A stretch of 47,399 nt of DNA. Origin: JAAYCU01 sp964401335 (lineage in GTDB: Bacteria; Planctomycetota; Phycisphaerae; UBA1845; PWPN01). The translations under genes and the position numbers were made by a program. Shown here in pieces: positions 1-7,070 of the stretch. Location: assembly GCA_964401335.1 (NCBI GenBank), contig CAYNYK010000028.1, positions 1 to 47,399 of the forward strand, read 5' to 3'. Under the pieces are notes generated by a model. That model made no database searches. It was given only the letters and a program-made list of their open reading frames with translations, and had not been told where the DNA came from. Numbering within the stretch: position 1 is the first letter of the stretch; each line of letters starts with the position of its first letter.

Positions 1-67
1 TAACATGATTTGAATTCTCACGGTTTATCATTAGACAGAGGTTTCGTATTCCTAGGAATTCACGGAT

Positions 68-625
68 TTAATTTTTCCTCGGCGATTCTAATTGCTGTTT
101 CAGATCTTCGGGCAAGGCGTCCCAGAGTCGGGGGTGGGCTTCGATCAGGCGGGCAATATCGCCAAGATCCTTGATCCTCTTGCTCTGTCTTCGAGTCGGA
201 TCGCTCCAGGCCCTTATTTTGCCCTTCAATGTATCTTCCAATGAGGCGACCCGCAGGAGAATGCCATGCACGTCCGCCGGGACCGCTCGGGAGGGGAACT
301 CCCGGTAAAATTCCTCGGTGGTGAGCTGGAAACTGACCTTCGAACGTCCTTTGAAATTGATGGACCATTCAAATCTGTCGGCTTGGAACCCCGCATCCTG
401 AAGCAAAGACACGGTGCGCTCGATATCGTCGCTTACCACCACGAAATCGACGTCCTGGGTGACCATCGGTTCCGTGGCCCAGTGATTGACGGCCACACCG
501 CCAATCGCGCACCAGGATACGTCGGCCCGTTCCAGACAATCCACGAGACGCATCACATCGTTCGTGCCCCCCGAGGTTTGCCAGTCGTAGAACTGTTTCG
601 CCATCATGGCCGCGTTCCGTCGCAT
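68..625 (-). CDS. Nucleotidyltransferase-fold protein (AbiEii/MNT-like)
   Basis: About 185 residues. The N-terminal third carries the signature of a minimal nucleotidyltransferase: a GGVAVNHW stretch followed by DVDFVV, where the two aspartates would bind metal. Further on, the sequence ASLEDTLKGKIRAW and the later IKDLGDIARLIE match the helical part seen in AbiEii-like and DUF6036-like nucleotidyltransferases. Such proteins often serve in toxin-antitoxin or abortive-infection pairs, but no HEPN or AbiEi partner is visible; anything downstream of the stop codon would lie outside the window. The start is uncertain: a TTG at 628, ATG at 625, and two further ATGs at 607 and 604 are all in frame, and none has a clear ribosome binding site. 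Function in this organism is inferred from the fold only. Confidence 0.7.
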   Translation of the reverse strand: MRRNAAMMAKQFYDWQTSGGTNDVMRLVDCLERADVSWCAIGGVAVNHWATEPMVTQDVDFVVVSDDIERTVSLLQDAGFQADRFEWSINFKGRSKVSFQLTTEEFYREFPSRAVPADVHGILLRVASLEDTLKGKIRAWSDPTRRQSKRIKDLGDIARLIEAHPRLWDALPEDLKQQLESPRKN

Positions 626-720
626 CAAAGGCTGTCATTCGCACCCAAAACCGCTTTGTAATCCTCAAGTTAATCTACCGAACTGGTCCACTGTTATCAA
701 GTACATTCAGCGGATGCGCA

Positions 721-798
721 GTCGGGTGGCACAAACCGCAAGGAGACCGGTTCACCCGTCTTCCCCGAAGGGCTGATAGGCCGTTCTACGGCTGGTCC
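721..798. repeat. Degenerate direct repeat, copy 1
   Basis: This 78 bp segment aligns with 1431-1503. Both begin GTCGG(G/C)TGGCACAAACC, share CTTCCCCGA and end CTACGGCTGGTCC. Copy 1 has an insertion of about 8 bases near its left end and a few short length changes. The two copies are in the same orientation and bracket the AbrB/PIN-remnant locus. No transposase or longer terminal inverted repeats are visible. Confidence 0.75.
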
Positions 799-921
799 AA
801 GGCCAGGCGTCCCCTTGCCTCTCCACTCCCCCTCTCCCCCTCTCTCCATCCCCATATTCTCTCCCGTCTTGTGATACCTGATTTCTGATTCCTGACTGTT
901 GATGGTTCTTCCCCCGGGCGC

Positions 922-950
922 TTGCTTTTCATGATCGCGTTGGCTAACAT
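922..950 (+). promoter_or_regulatory. Sigma70-like promoter of the AbrB-like gene
   Basis: TTGCTT at 922-927 and TAACAT at 945-950 are separated by 17 bases, a fair match to a housekeeping promoter. Transcription would start near 957, about 18 bases upstream of the ATG at 975. The inference rests on spacing and sequence only. Confidence 0.45.
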
Positions 951-962
951 CTTACTGGTAAG
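951..962. promoter_or_regulatory. Short palindrome, candidate autoregulatory operator
   Basis: CTTACTGGTAAG has perfect 5-base arms around a TG centre and lies immediately after the -10 box, over the expected transcription start. AbrB/MazE-type antitoxins commonly bind palindromes at their own promoters, so this is a natural candidate operator. It is short enough that chance cannot be excluded. Confidence 0.35.
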
Positions 963-974
963 AGAGGTGCCGCC

Positions 975-1238
975 ATGAAAAACCTTGCCACAACTTGTAT
1001 GTCCTCCAAGGGCCAGGTGGTCATCCCCGAGAGCATTCGCCGCAGTCTCGGCCTGCATCCGGGAGATCATTTCGTGGTCGTCGGCCAGGGCGACGTCGTT
1101 ATCCTGAAAACCCTGACCGCGCCGGACCCCCGCCGATTCGATGAGCTTGTCAAACAGGCCCGCCGAAACGCCCGGGCGTCCGGACTGACCAGGGATGATG
1201 TTAAAAAAGCCGTCCGTCGGGTCTGTCGTCGCCCATGA
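975..1238 (+). CDS. AbrB/MazE-family antitoxin-like DNA-binding protein
   Basis: An 87-residue protein. Residues 8-47 form a typical swapped-hairpin AbrB domain: a start like TCMSSKGQVVIPESIRRSLGL, then a PGDHF turn and a final strand VVILK. The C-terminal half (about residues 50-87) is basic and helical, the usual toxin-binding tail of VapB/MazE-type antitoxins (known for the family). AGAGAGG lies about 7 bases before the ATG. The stop codon overlaps an ATG (ATGA at 1235-1238), the classic arrangement for a coupled downstream PIN toxin, yet only the C-terminal remnant of such a toxin follows. The gene is intact, has its own promoter, and may now be an orphan regulator. Confidence 0.85.
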   Translation: MKNLATTCMSSKGQVVIPESIRRSLGLHPGDHFVVVGQGDVVILKTLTAPDPRRFDELVKQARRNARASGLTRDDVKKAVRRVCRRP

Positions 1239-1359
1239 GAATCTCGCCTTCGTGATCACCGGCGATCGCGCCCTGCTCAGAGTCCGGGAGTATCACGGTA
1301 TCCAAGTCGTTTCTCCGAGGTTATTCGTCAGTACCCATCTGGTTGATAAGGGTGCATGA
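1234..1359 (+). pseudogene. C-terminal remnant of a PIN-domain toxin
   Basis: Too short to be listed as a normal gene. Reading from 1234 in the frame +1 relative to the antitoxin gives HENLAFVITGDRALLRV, then REYHGIQVVSPRLFV, ending at a TGA at 1357-1359. This closely follows the end of PIN-family toxins (COG1569-like), in which a VTGD aspartate completes the acidic nuclease site and a GI.VVSPREF-like strand follows. The N-terminal ~100 residues with the other catalytic acids are missing. The expected toxin start (the ATG at 1235, overlapping the antitoxin stop) is present but in another frame, so an internal deletion plus frame change directly after the start is the simplest explanation. It cannot encode an active nuclease. 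Confidence 0.7.
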
Positions 1360-1430
1360 TGAACGGTACGGACGAACATGCAGCGTAACGCGATATATCG
1401 CGTCCCTTCGCTCTTGTGTCGTTTTCGGTT

Positions 1431-1503
1431 GTCGGCTGGCACAAACCCCGGTTCGCCGGTCTTCCCCGAGGGGTTCATAGGCCGGCCGCTCTACGGCTGG
1501 TCC
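1431..1503. repeat. Degenerate direct repeat, copy 2
   Basis: Second copy of the repeat at 721-798, same orientation, 73 bp, sharing the GGCACAAACC left part, the CTTCCCCGA core and the CTACGGCTGGTCC right end. It lies about 70 bp beyond the PIN remnant. Confidence 0.75.
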
Positions 1504-1564
1504 GCCTTGGAATACCCCGAATCGCCGCATGGTTTCCTTCAATCTCTATCTCCGTAGTCGAATG

Positions 1565-2299
1565 TCACGTCTGTGCGCCGCGCGGTAGCGCGTACGCGCC
1601 GGCCGATGGTTCGGGCATCCTTATTCGTGTTTTTGAATCTCTGTCCGGCAGAATCTGCAAGAACAGACCGATCGGTGAGAACATGCACCATGTGATCACC
1701 CAAGGGATCCGAATCAACTTGTCGCAGAGAGGGTCACGAATCCTTCTCTCGACAATAGCCTTCGGGTAACGGTGCCTCACGAATCCACTGACGCTTCGGC
1801 GGACACTAAGGAGACTGGCGATCGACGGGAACGGCGTTAGTGCGATTTTAGTGGCACTAACTTCCTTCTTACGGCGACGGGAATTGAGCCACGCCAGCAA
1901 CATGGACGGGGGGCCGAAAGGCACGGCATAGACGAAGAGGTGTTTTCCCCAGCCAACCCCCACGGCGATCAGTACGTAGGCCAGAAGAAGCAGAGCGGCC
2001 ACCACCTGAGACGGATGCCACTTGCGCGATGACTTGACTGTTTCGATCTCCGCATCGGATTCGAGCAGAAGCAGGAGGCGATTGAAATAGTCCCATTGCT
2101 CCTTGGATGCGAAGATCTTGTGGTCTTTGCAGTCATCGTAATGGAACCATAGTGTACGTGCGATCGTCTGGACCGTCTTGTCATCTGTCCTGATGCTCAC
2201 CTCCGTGAGCGTGTCGTCAAACTGAAAGGCGGTGATCTCATCATTCATGTAGGATCGGATCGCCTTGGCCATCTGATCTCTGGTCTTTCTATCAGCCAT
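1565..2299 (-). CDS. Hypothetical membrane protein, 244 aa
   Basis: Not recognised by function. The first ~95 residues are soluble and begin MADRKTRDQMAKAIRSYM, with a region rich in acidic and aromatic residues. Hydrophobic segments follow at about 96-117 and 121-138, separated by a short charged loop, and a third at about 199-217. The RRRKKE patch after the second segment suggests a cytoplasmic loop. The ATG start is the first in frame. It lies in the same orientation as the next upstream small membrane gene (2418-2771), 118 bp away. It could belong to a lineage-specific family, as soluble N-terminal domains with two or three membrane helices are common among unassigned planctomycete proteins. 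Confidence 0.7.
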   Translation of the reverse strand: MADRKTRDQMAKAIRSYMNDEITAFQFDDTLTEVSIRTDDKTVQTIARTLWFHYDDCKDHKIFASKEQWDYFNRLLLLLESDAEIETVKSSRKWHPSQVVAALLLLAYVLIAVGVGWGKHLFVYAVPFGPPSMLLAWLNSRRRKKEVSATKIALTPFPSIASLLSVRRSVSGFVRHRYPKAIVERRIRDPLCDKLIRIPWVITWCMFSPIGLFLQILPDRDSKTRIRMPEPSAGAYALPRGAQT

Positions 2300-2417
2300 A
2301 TCGTTGCCCGAGCATTCTAACTCACTTGCGTGGTCGGCCCCAGTCGGCTATGCGATCAGTGACTTCCGCTGCGGCCGGCCTATCATATGTATCAACAGTA
2401 GTTGCAGAAAAGCATCG

Positions 2418-2771
2418 TTAAGCATCCGGATATTGTGCCCATTCTGTGAGTTCAAGGCTACGCGCTTTCCAGCGATAGTATGTCGCCATCCCAAAACCGG
2501 AAAGCACACTAACCATTAGAACATGACTCAAAAAGAGAGCATTGAGATGTATTGATCCCCATGCGATGAGCCATGTAAATAGACCGTAGAAGATTCCAAA
2601 AAATGTCCCAGTTAACAAGAATAACACAATGAAGCTCTGGAAAAGAGGAGGCCGTACTTGCCATCCAAGGCGCCACAGCAAACGATAAAGAGGAGGCGCG
2701 ATTGTGTATTTACCGACTCCTCGACTACGTAAGTCTTTAATATAATGTTTTATCTTTTCACGGTGTGTCAT
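2418..2771 (-). CDS. Small membrane protein, DUF6404-like
   Basis: 117 residues. The N-terminal pattern, a charged helix (MTHREKIKHYIKDL) then GVGKYTIAPPLYRLLW and a PP.LFQSF stretch, resembles the DUF6404 family from memory; the family has no known function. Two membrane helices are visible at about residues 46-70 and 76-97, followed by a basic tail. A GAGGAAG sequence sits about 8 bases before the ATG, which supports the start. The assignment to DUF6404 is recollection, not a search result. Confidence 0.65.
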   Translation of the reverse strand: MTHREKIKHYIKDLRSRGVGKYTIAPPLYRLLWRLGWQVRPPLFQSFIVLFLLTGTFFGIFYGLFTWLIAWGSIHLNALFLSHVLMVSVLSGFGMATYYRWKARSLELTEWAQYPDA

Positions 2772-3199
2772 AGGATCACTTCCTCACTGCGATTTCGTAT
2801 ATGCGGTCGCCTCATAAGGTTTAGTCTGCCCCGCCTAATCCCCTAAACACGGATCGGAGTGCCCGCCTGAGACGCCCCGGGAATCCGGGGTTAAAATCAG
2901 CCCGTCTTCTCGCATGGTCGTGGCTTGCGGCTAAGAAGGATTTATCGCGGTATTCTCTGCCGATCCACATAAGAACCTTTTTGAGCAAAAATGTCAACGA
3001 ACTTGTTCATGGAAGTCCTCCGTCGTGGATGCCCGCAGTATGTTCAATATCCTCGACATAAAACGCCCTGCGTATAGCGTGTATGTTTCCTGGCAAAGTG
3101 TCAAGAGATAGTGTCGGGCGCGGTCACGGAACGCGGGAACATCCGCCCTCCCTGAATCGTTACCGTAAGGTCGGGGTTCGCCTCCTGCGATCAATCCCG
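2772..3199. other. Gene-free 428 bp stretch
   Basis: No credible gene on either strand. It contains a compact hairpin at 2875-2890 (CCCCGG, loop GAAT, CCGGGG) followed by TTAAAA, which could act as a weak terminator on the plus strand, and a GTTTAG/CTAAAC inverted pair near 2820-2850. It separates the end of the GH38 gene from the start of the small membrane gene. Confidence 0.5.
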
Positions 3200-5893
3200 T
3201 TAACGTATGCGTACGGTCACGATCTGCTTGGGGCCGAGGGGGATTTCGACGCAGCCGTCGGCGAAGTTGAGGGCGCTTTTGCTTTGCCCTTCAAAATCGA
3301 TTTGCTCGGCGGCATTGCCGGGTTCGCACAATTCGATGGTTTCGACGATAGCCTCGTCTTCGGGATTGAACATGCGGAGAATCAGGGCGTTGTCGTCGCG
3401 TTGACGTTGCAGGGCGGTGATGACGGCCGTCTCCGGCGGGGTGGGCATGAAGGAATACACCGGGGGCAGAAGGTCAGCCGGTGGGGGTATGTCATTATCG
3501 TCCGCATCCAATTGTACGCTTCGGGGCGGGGCGGCCAGTTGCTGGCCGATCCGGCAAAGCGCGGTGCGTGGCAGCGAATCTTGCAGGGGCATGATGGAAT
3601 AACGGAAGCTAAGCGTCCCCTGAATTTGTCCGCCCTCTTCACCGGCCGTAAAAACCGTGTTACGGAAGGCGCGGAAGAGGGTCAACGCAAGGGGGCGGTC
3701 GGGCCGATCGCCGACGGCCGACTCGGGCAGCCCCGTGCTGATGACCGCCAGACCGCGGCCGTTCGGCTGAGCGTCAAAGACGGCCGTCCAGGTGTATTGT
3801 GGTTTGGTCTCCTCTTCCAGCTCGATATAGTTGCCGTCGCTGGCGGTCAGGGCGATGGAGCGTTCCACCACGTCGAAGGCCCCGTCGGCGAAATAGGTTT
3901 GGGCCTGAGTACCGGTGGGCATGAGCACGCGCAGCCGATGATCGCGGATCGTGTTCTCCACGACCGTTTCAATCTCGACGCGATCCGCGCCACGGCGGAG
4001 AGTGACGTAGCTGGTGATCCGCAGTGGGCTGGTTTCCTCCGCCCGCGTATGACGCGAGAAATCGTACGCTCGCGGCAAGTTCATGTTGACGGTGATTTTT
4101 AAGGTGCATTTGGCGATACCGTCGGCCACGAAAGCGGTTTCCGCGGCGGCGGCGATGGAACTGTATACCTGATCGTTGGCCGGACGGCCGAAGAACCAGC
4201 CATCGCCGATATCCGCGCCATCCTCGAAGGTGAGGAGGTTTTCGTAAGTCTGGTTATTGCGTTTGTCGGTGAGAGCCAGCGTTCCGTTGCTCTGCACACG
4301 GACGCGGAGGAATTCGTTTTCCATCGTGTGGTCGTCCACCCTCATGCTGCCGACGTAGCGGGTGGGAACACCCTTGGCGACCGGCCGCACGATCAGCGTG
4401 GTGTAGCCGTAGGGTGGGATTCGTAAGGGGAGGCATACATCGATTTCGTGCCGATTGACCGGCTGCGGCATCTTGCGAGGCCGACGTTTGAAAAAGGGGC
4501 GATTCATGCGTTGGGCGAGAAGCTGGTAAGGAATTTCCCGGCCGTCGGCGTCGGCCAGACGAAAACTGATCTTGTGTTCGTAGCCGAAGCCTTCGAAGAA
4601 GGTTTCCTCGATATCGGCGGGGAAGCGCAGGGTCAGATCCACCGGGCCATCGACCGGAAGGGCGGAGGGGTTGAACACGACGACGGTAAAGTCTTTTTCA
4701 TTCATGGAGGGTCGGCTTACCTGCCGAGCGATATGACGTATGGCATCGTCGGCCACCAGACGGGCGATCTGGAGCGATTGATCGAAACGGAAAACCATGT
4801 CCTTGTGGACCTGATCGATGGAGCACCCGCAGATCGAGTCGTGCGGATGGTTGGTCAACAGGTGTTTCCAGGCCACATGCAGGTACTGGTGCGGATAGGG
4901 CTTGCCGAGCAGGTCGGCGAAGGCCGCGAACGGCTCGGCCCAGAGTAGCAACTCGTTTTCACAGCGGGCATTGGCCTGTTTAAGCGGCATTCGGCTGGAG
5001 AGCACGCCCGCAAGAAGATAACACTCATCAGCGGGTGGGCAGGGATAGCGCATTTCGCCTTGGTGTATGTGGGTGATTTTCTCGCGTTGCTCACGGAGGT
5101 CCTCGATGAAGCCTTCCATGTGCGAGTGGATGAATTCCACATCCTCAAAGCGTTGAGCAGCCAGGCGCAGCAATTCGGTGGTACGTGGTTCGATTTCCAG
5201 ATGATCACTGCCGTCGAAGAGGAGGATGGACGATGTCGGGCAGCGTTTGCGTTCCTGTTCGACCAGTCGGGCCAAACCCTCAAGGGCATGATCGATGTCA
5301 AAAGGTTGGTCCACCTTATGAATGTTTCGTACCCAACAGCCGTACTGGCCATAGGACCGGTGGAACCGATAGGCGAGGACCTCACTCCCGTCGGCCGCCT
5401 GCCAGCGGAACAGGCCGCCATGCTCATCCTCGTGGATACCCCGGAAGAGTTGGGCGTTGTCGATGCCGAACCCGCGGAGAATCTGGGGGAGCTGCGAGTT
5501 ATGCCCGAACATGTCGCAGATAAAGCCGATGCGGGCGGGTGGCCCAAATCGAGCGGCGGTTTGGAGGCCGAGTTGCAGGTTGCGGATCAGGGACTCGCCG
5601 CTGGGGAGGAACTCATCGGGCATGGTGTACCAGGGCCCAATACGCAGCCGACCGGCCTGGGCCAGTTCCCGGATGAGCGGTTCGCGCTCCGGCCGGATTT
5701 CCAGATAATCCTCGATGAGGATACACTGGCCATCAGTCTGGAAGTAGCGGAAGTCCGGATTCTTCCGCATATGATCGAGCAACTCGTCCATCATCGCAAC
5801 GAGCCGGAAACGAAAGCCCTGAAAAGACTGGTACCATTCGCGGTCCCAGTGGGTACTGCAAACATAATGGGCGGTAATCGACTTTGGGGACAC
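3200..5893 (-). CDS. Alpha-mannosidase, glycoside hydrolase family 38
   Basis: 897 residues, usual length for bacterial GH38. These retaining enzymes remove alpha-mannose from glycans using an active-site metal. Visible signatures are THWDREWY at residues 14-21 (zinc ligands His15 and Asp17), TDGQ at 53-56, GPWYTMPDEFLPSGE at 86-100, and CDMFGHNSQLPQIL with the expected nucleophile Asp127 as a further zinc ligand. The middle-domain and C-terminal beta-sandwich regions follow. There is no signal peptide, so it is probably cytoplasmic and acts on imported oligosaccharides. The start is GTG at 5893, preceded by a strong GAAGGAGGAG. It stands alone behind its own predicted promoter. Exact linkage specificity cannot be read from the sequence. 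Confidence 0.93.
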   Translation of the reverse strand: MSPKSITAHYVCSTHWDREWYQSFQGFRFRLVAMMDELLDHMRKNPDFRYFQTDGQCILIEDYLEIRPEREPLIRELAQAGRLRIGPWYTMPDEFLPSGESLIRNLQLGLQTAARFGPPARIGFICDMFGHNSQLPQILRGFGIDNAQLFRGIHEDEHGGLFRWQAADGSEVLAYRFHRSYGQYGCWVRNIHKVDQPFDIDHALEGLARLVEQERKRCPTSSILLFDGSDHLEIEPRTTELLRLAAQRFEDVEFIHSHMEGFIEDLREQREKITHIHQGEMRYPCPPADECYLLAGVLSSRMPLKQANARCENELLLWAEPFAAFADLLGKPYPHQYLHVAWKHLLTNHPHDSICGCSIDQVHKDMVFRFDQSLQIARLVADDAIRHIARQVSRPSMNEKDFTVVVFNPSALPVDGPVDLTLRFPADIEETFFEGFGYEHKISFRLADADGREIPYQLLAQRMNRPFFKRRPRKMPQPVNRHEIDVCLPLRIPPYGYTTLIVRPVAKGVPTRYVGSMRVDDHTMENEFLRVRVQSNGTLALTDKRNNQTYENLLTFEDGADIGDGWFFGRPANDQVYSSIAAAAETAFVADGIAKCTLKITVNMNLPRAYDFSRHTRAEETSPLRITSYVTLRRGADRVEIETVVENTIRDHRLRVLMPTGTQAQTYFADGAFDVVERSIALTASDGNYIELEEETKPQYTWTAVFDAQPNGRGLAVISTGLPESAVGDRPDRPLALTLFRAFRNTVFTAGEEGGQIQGTLSFRYSIMPLQDSLPRTALCRIGQQLAAPPRSVQLDADDNDIPPPADLLPPVYSFMPTPPETAVITALQRQRDDNALILRMFNPEDEAIVETIELCEPGNAAEQIDFEGQSKSALNFADGCVEIPLGPKQIVTVRIR

Positions 5894-5938
5894 GGAACAA
5901 CTCCTCCTTCAATAAACCACGAACCACGTTGCCGTAGT

Positions 5939-5967
5939 TTTATCCCGTTGATAGGCGAGAAAGTCAA
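5939..5967 (-). promoter_or_regulatory. Promoter of the alpha-mannosidase gene
   Basis: On the minus strand, TTGACT (5967-5962) and GATAAA (5944-5939) are 17 bases apart, upstream of the GTG start at 5893 and its GAAGGAGGAG site. This is a good housekeeping-type match. Confidence 0.5.
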
Positions 5968-6124
5968 GGCGGGCAACTTTTACGGACGGGTGGGCATGCT
6001 AAAGGAAATACCATCAAAGGCAGCAGTGGTTATACCGCCTTTCGTGGATAGCACATACCCCGGCTCGAGTCTTTACCCCCGAGAAATCGTCTTGGGTGTC
6101 AACGGTCGATTTCGAGGCCCACGA

Positions 6125-6790
6125 TTAAAGGGCCGGTTTTGTTCTTTCCTGTAGCGATTTCTCGATGGCGGACAGCCACGCAGGGATATCCGGGGGGGTG
6201 CGCGAAGTAATCAATTGCCCATCATGTACGACGGCCTCATCCTGGTATTTGGCGCCCGCGTTGCGAAGTTCGTCGGCCATACCGGAATAACAGGTCATCT
6301 TCCGGTCTTTCACCAGCCCGGCGGTAACCAATACCTGCGGACCGTGGCAGATGGCGGCGATGGGTTTGCCCAACTCGAAGAACTCGCGCGTGAGCTTGAG
6401 CACCCTATCGTCCTGGCGGATCGCGGCGGGTGCCTTGCCGCCCGGTAATATCAGGATATCAAAGTCCTTCGCGGCCACATCCGCCACGGACTTGTGGATA
6501 TACAATTGAATATCGCTGTTGTAGGCCTTGACCTTTTCAGGTTTCAGGCCGATGACCGTCACCTTGGCGCCCCGGTTAGCCAGGTACGCCATGGGCATCA
6601 ACGTTTCGGCATCCTGGAAACCCTCACCGGTCAGCACGGCCACCCGTAGCTTTCTGAAGGGAAGGTCATGAGTCTTGGTCGCTTGTTGATCCACGGCCTG
6701 TGCTTCGTCAGCGGAGGCCCTGATCGCCAAGAAGCCCACCGATACCGCCAAAGTGGTCACCAACAATAGAGCAAGTCCCGCCTTTCGCAT
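6125..6790 (-). CDS. Exported DJ-1/PfpI-family protein
   Basis: 221 residues from the ATG at 6790, chosen because CAGGAG lies about 8 bases upstream; the frame stays open a further 19 codons. Residues 1-27 form a signal peptide (MRKAG plus a hydrophobic stretch ending near RASA). The rest is a DJ-1/PfpI glutamine-amidotransferase-like domain: VAVLTGEGFQDAE with the conserved glutamate at 62, ILILPGGKAP, the nucleophile elbow AAICHGP with Cys148-His149, then CYSGMADELRNAGA and the LITSRTPPDIPAW end. Family members act as chaperone-like, glyoxalase/deglycase or peptidase enzymes; which of these applies cannot be told. Export to the periplasm is less usual for this family. It is monocistronic. 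Confidence 0.85.
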   Translation of the reverse strand: MRKAGLALLLVTTLAVSVGFLAIRASADEAQAVDQQATKTHDLPFRKLRVAVLTGEGFQDAETLMPMAYLANRGAKVTVIGLKPEKVKAYNSDIQLYIHKSVADVAAKDFDILILPGGKAPAAIRQDDRVLKLTREFFELGKPIAAICHGPQVLVTAGLVKDRKMTCYSGMADELRNAGAKYQDEAVVHDGQLITSRTPPDIPAWLSAIEKSLQERTKPAL

Positions 6791-7070
6791 GGTTCGTCTC
6801 CTGATGTTCAATACGAACCGATCCCCTTTTCTTGACCGGCTACGCAACCGATCCTACGGATTACATTATAGTCATAAAAAACGGACAAAGGCCTGAAAAA
6901 ACCGTCTTGATCTATAATCGACGTGAAAATACATGCCAAGTAAACCGACGAGATCAGGAGCTTCCCGGCTCATGTCTCCAAAGACTGATGTTTACGCGCA
7001 GAGCTGAAGGTCGACGGTCACTCTGCCGTTGTTTTTATGCTGTTATCACTTGACCCGAAACAAGGGCCGA

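Larger units (their letters stand above)
629..974. other. Gene-free stretch with repeat copy, C/T tract and antitoxin promoter
   Basis: No coding sequence is supported here. It holds the first copy of a ~75 bp degenerate repeat (721-798), then a strongly C/T-rich tract at about 805-860, then a short stretch rich in CTGATT-like words (about 873-903), and finally the promoter and putative operator of the AbrB-like gene. The low-complexity words look like decayed or mobile repeat DNA. Confidence 0.6.

Noticed and set aside
2875..2890. CCCCGG-GAAT-CCGGGG as a full terminator
   Set aside because: There is no T-run and no gene ending nearby on the plus strand; kept only as a note.
3083..4102. 339-codon plus-strand frame overlapping the end of the GH38 gene
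   Set aside because: No motif, starts in noncoding DNA, antisense to conserved GH38 C-terminal coding.
5060..6154. Long plus-strand open frame opposite the alpha-mannosidase (364 codons)
   Set aside because: It mirrors the coding strand of a clear GH38 gene and has no recognisable motifs; a GC-rich antisense shadow.
6865..6870. TATAAT (minus strand) as promoter of the PfpI-like gene
   Set aside because: No acceptable -35 box at the right spacing.
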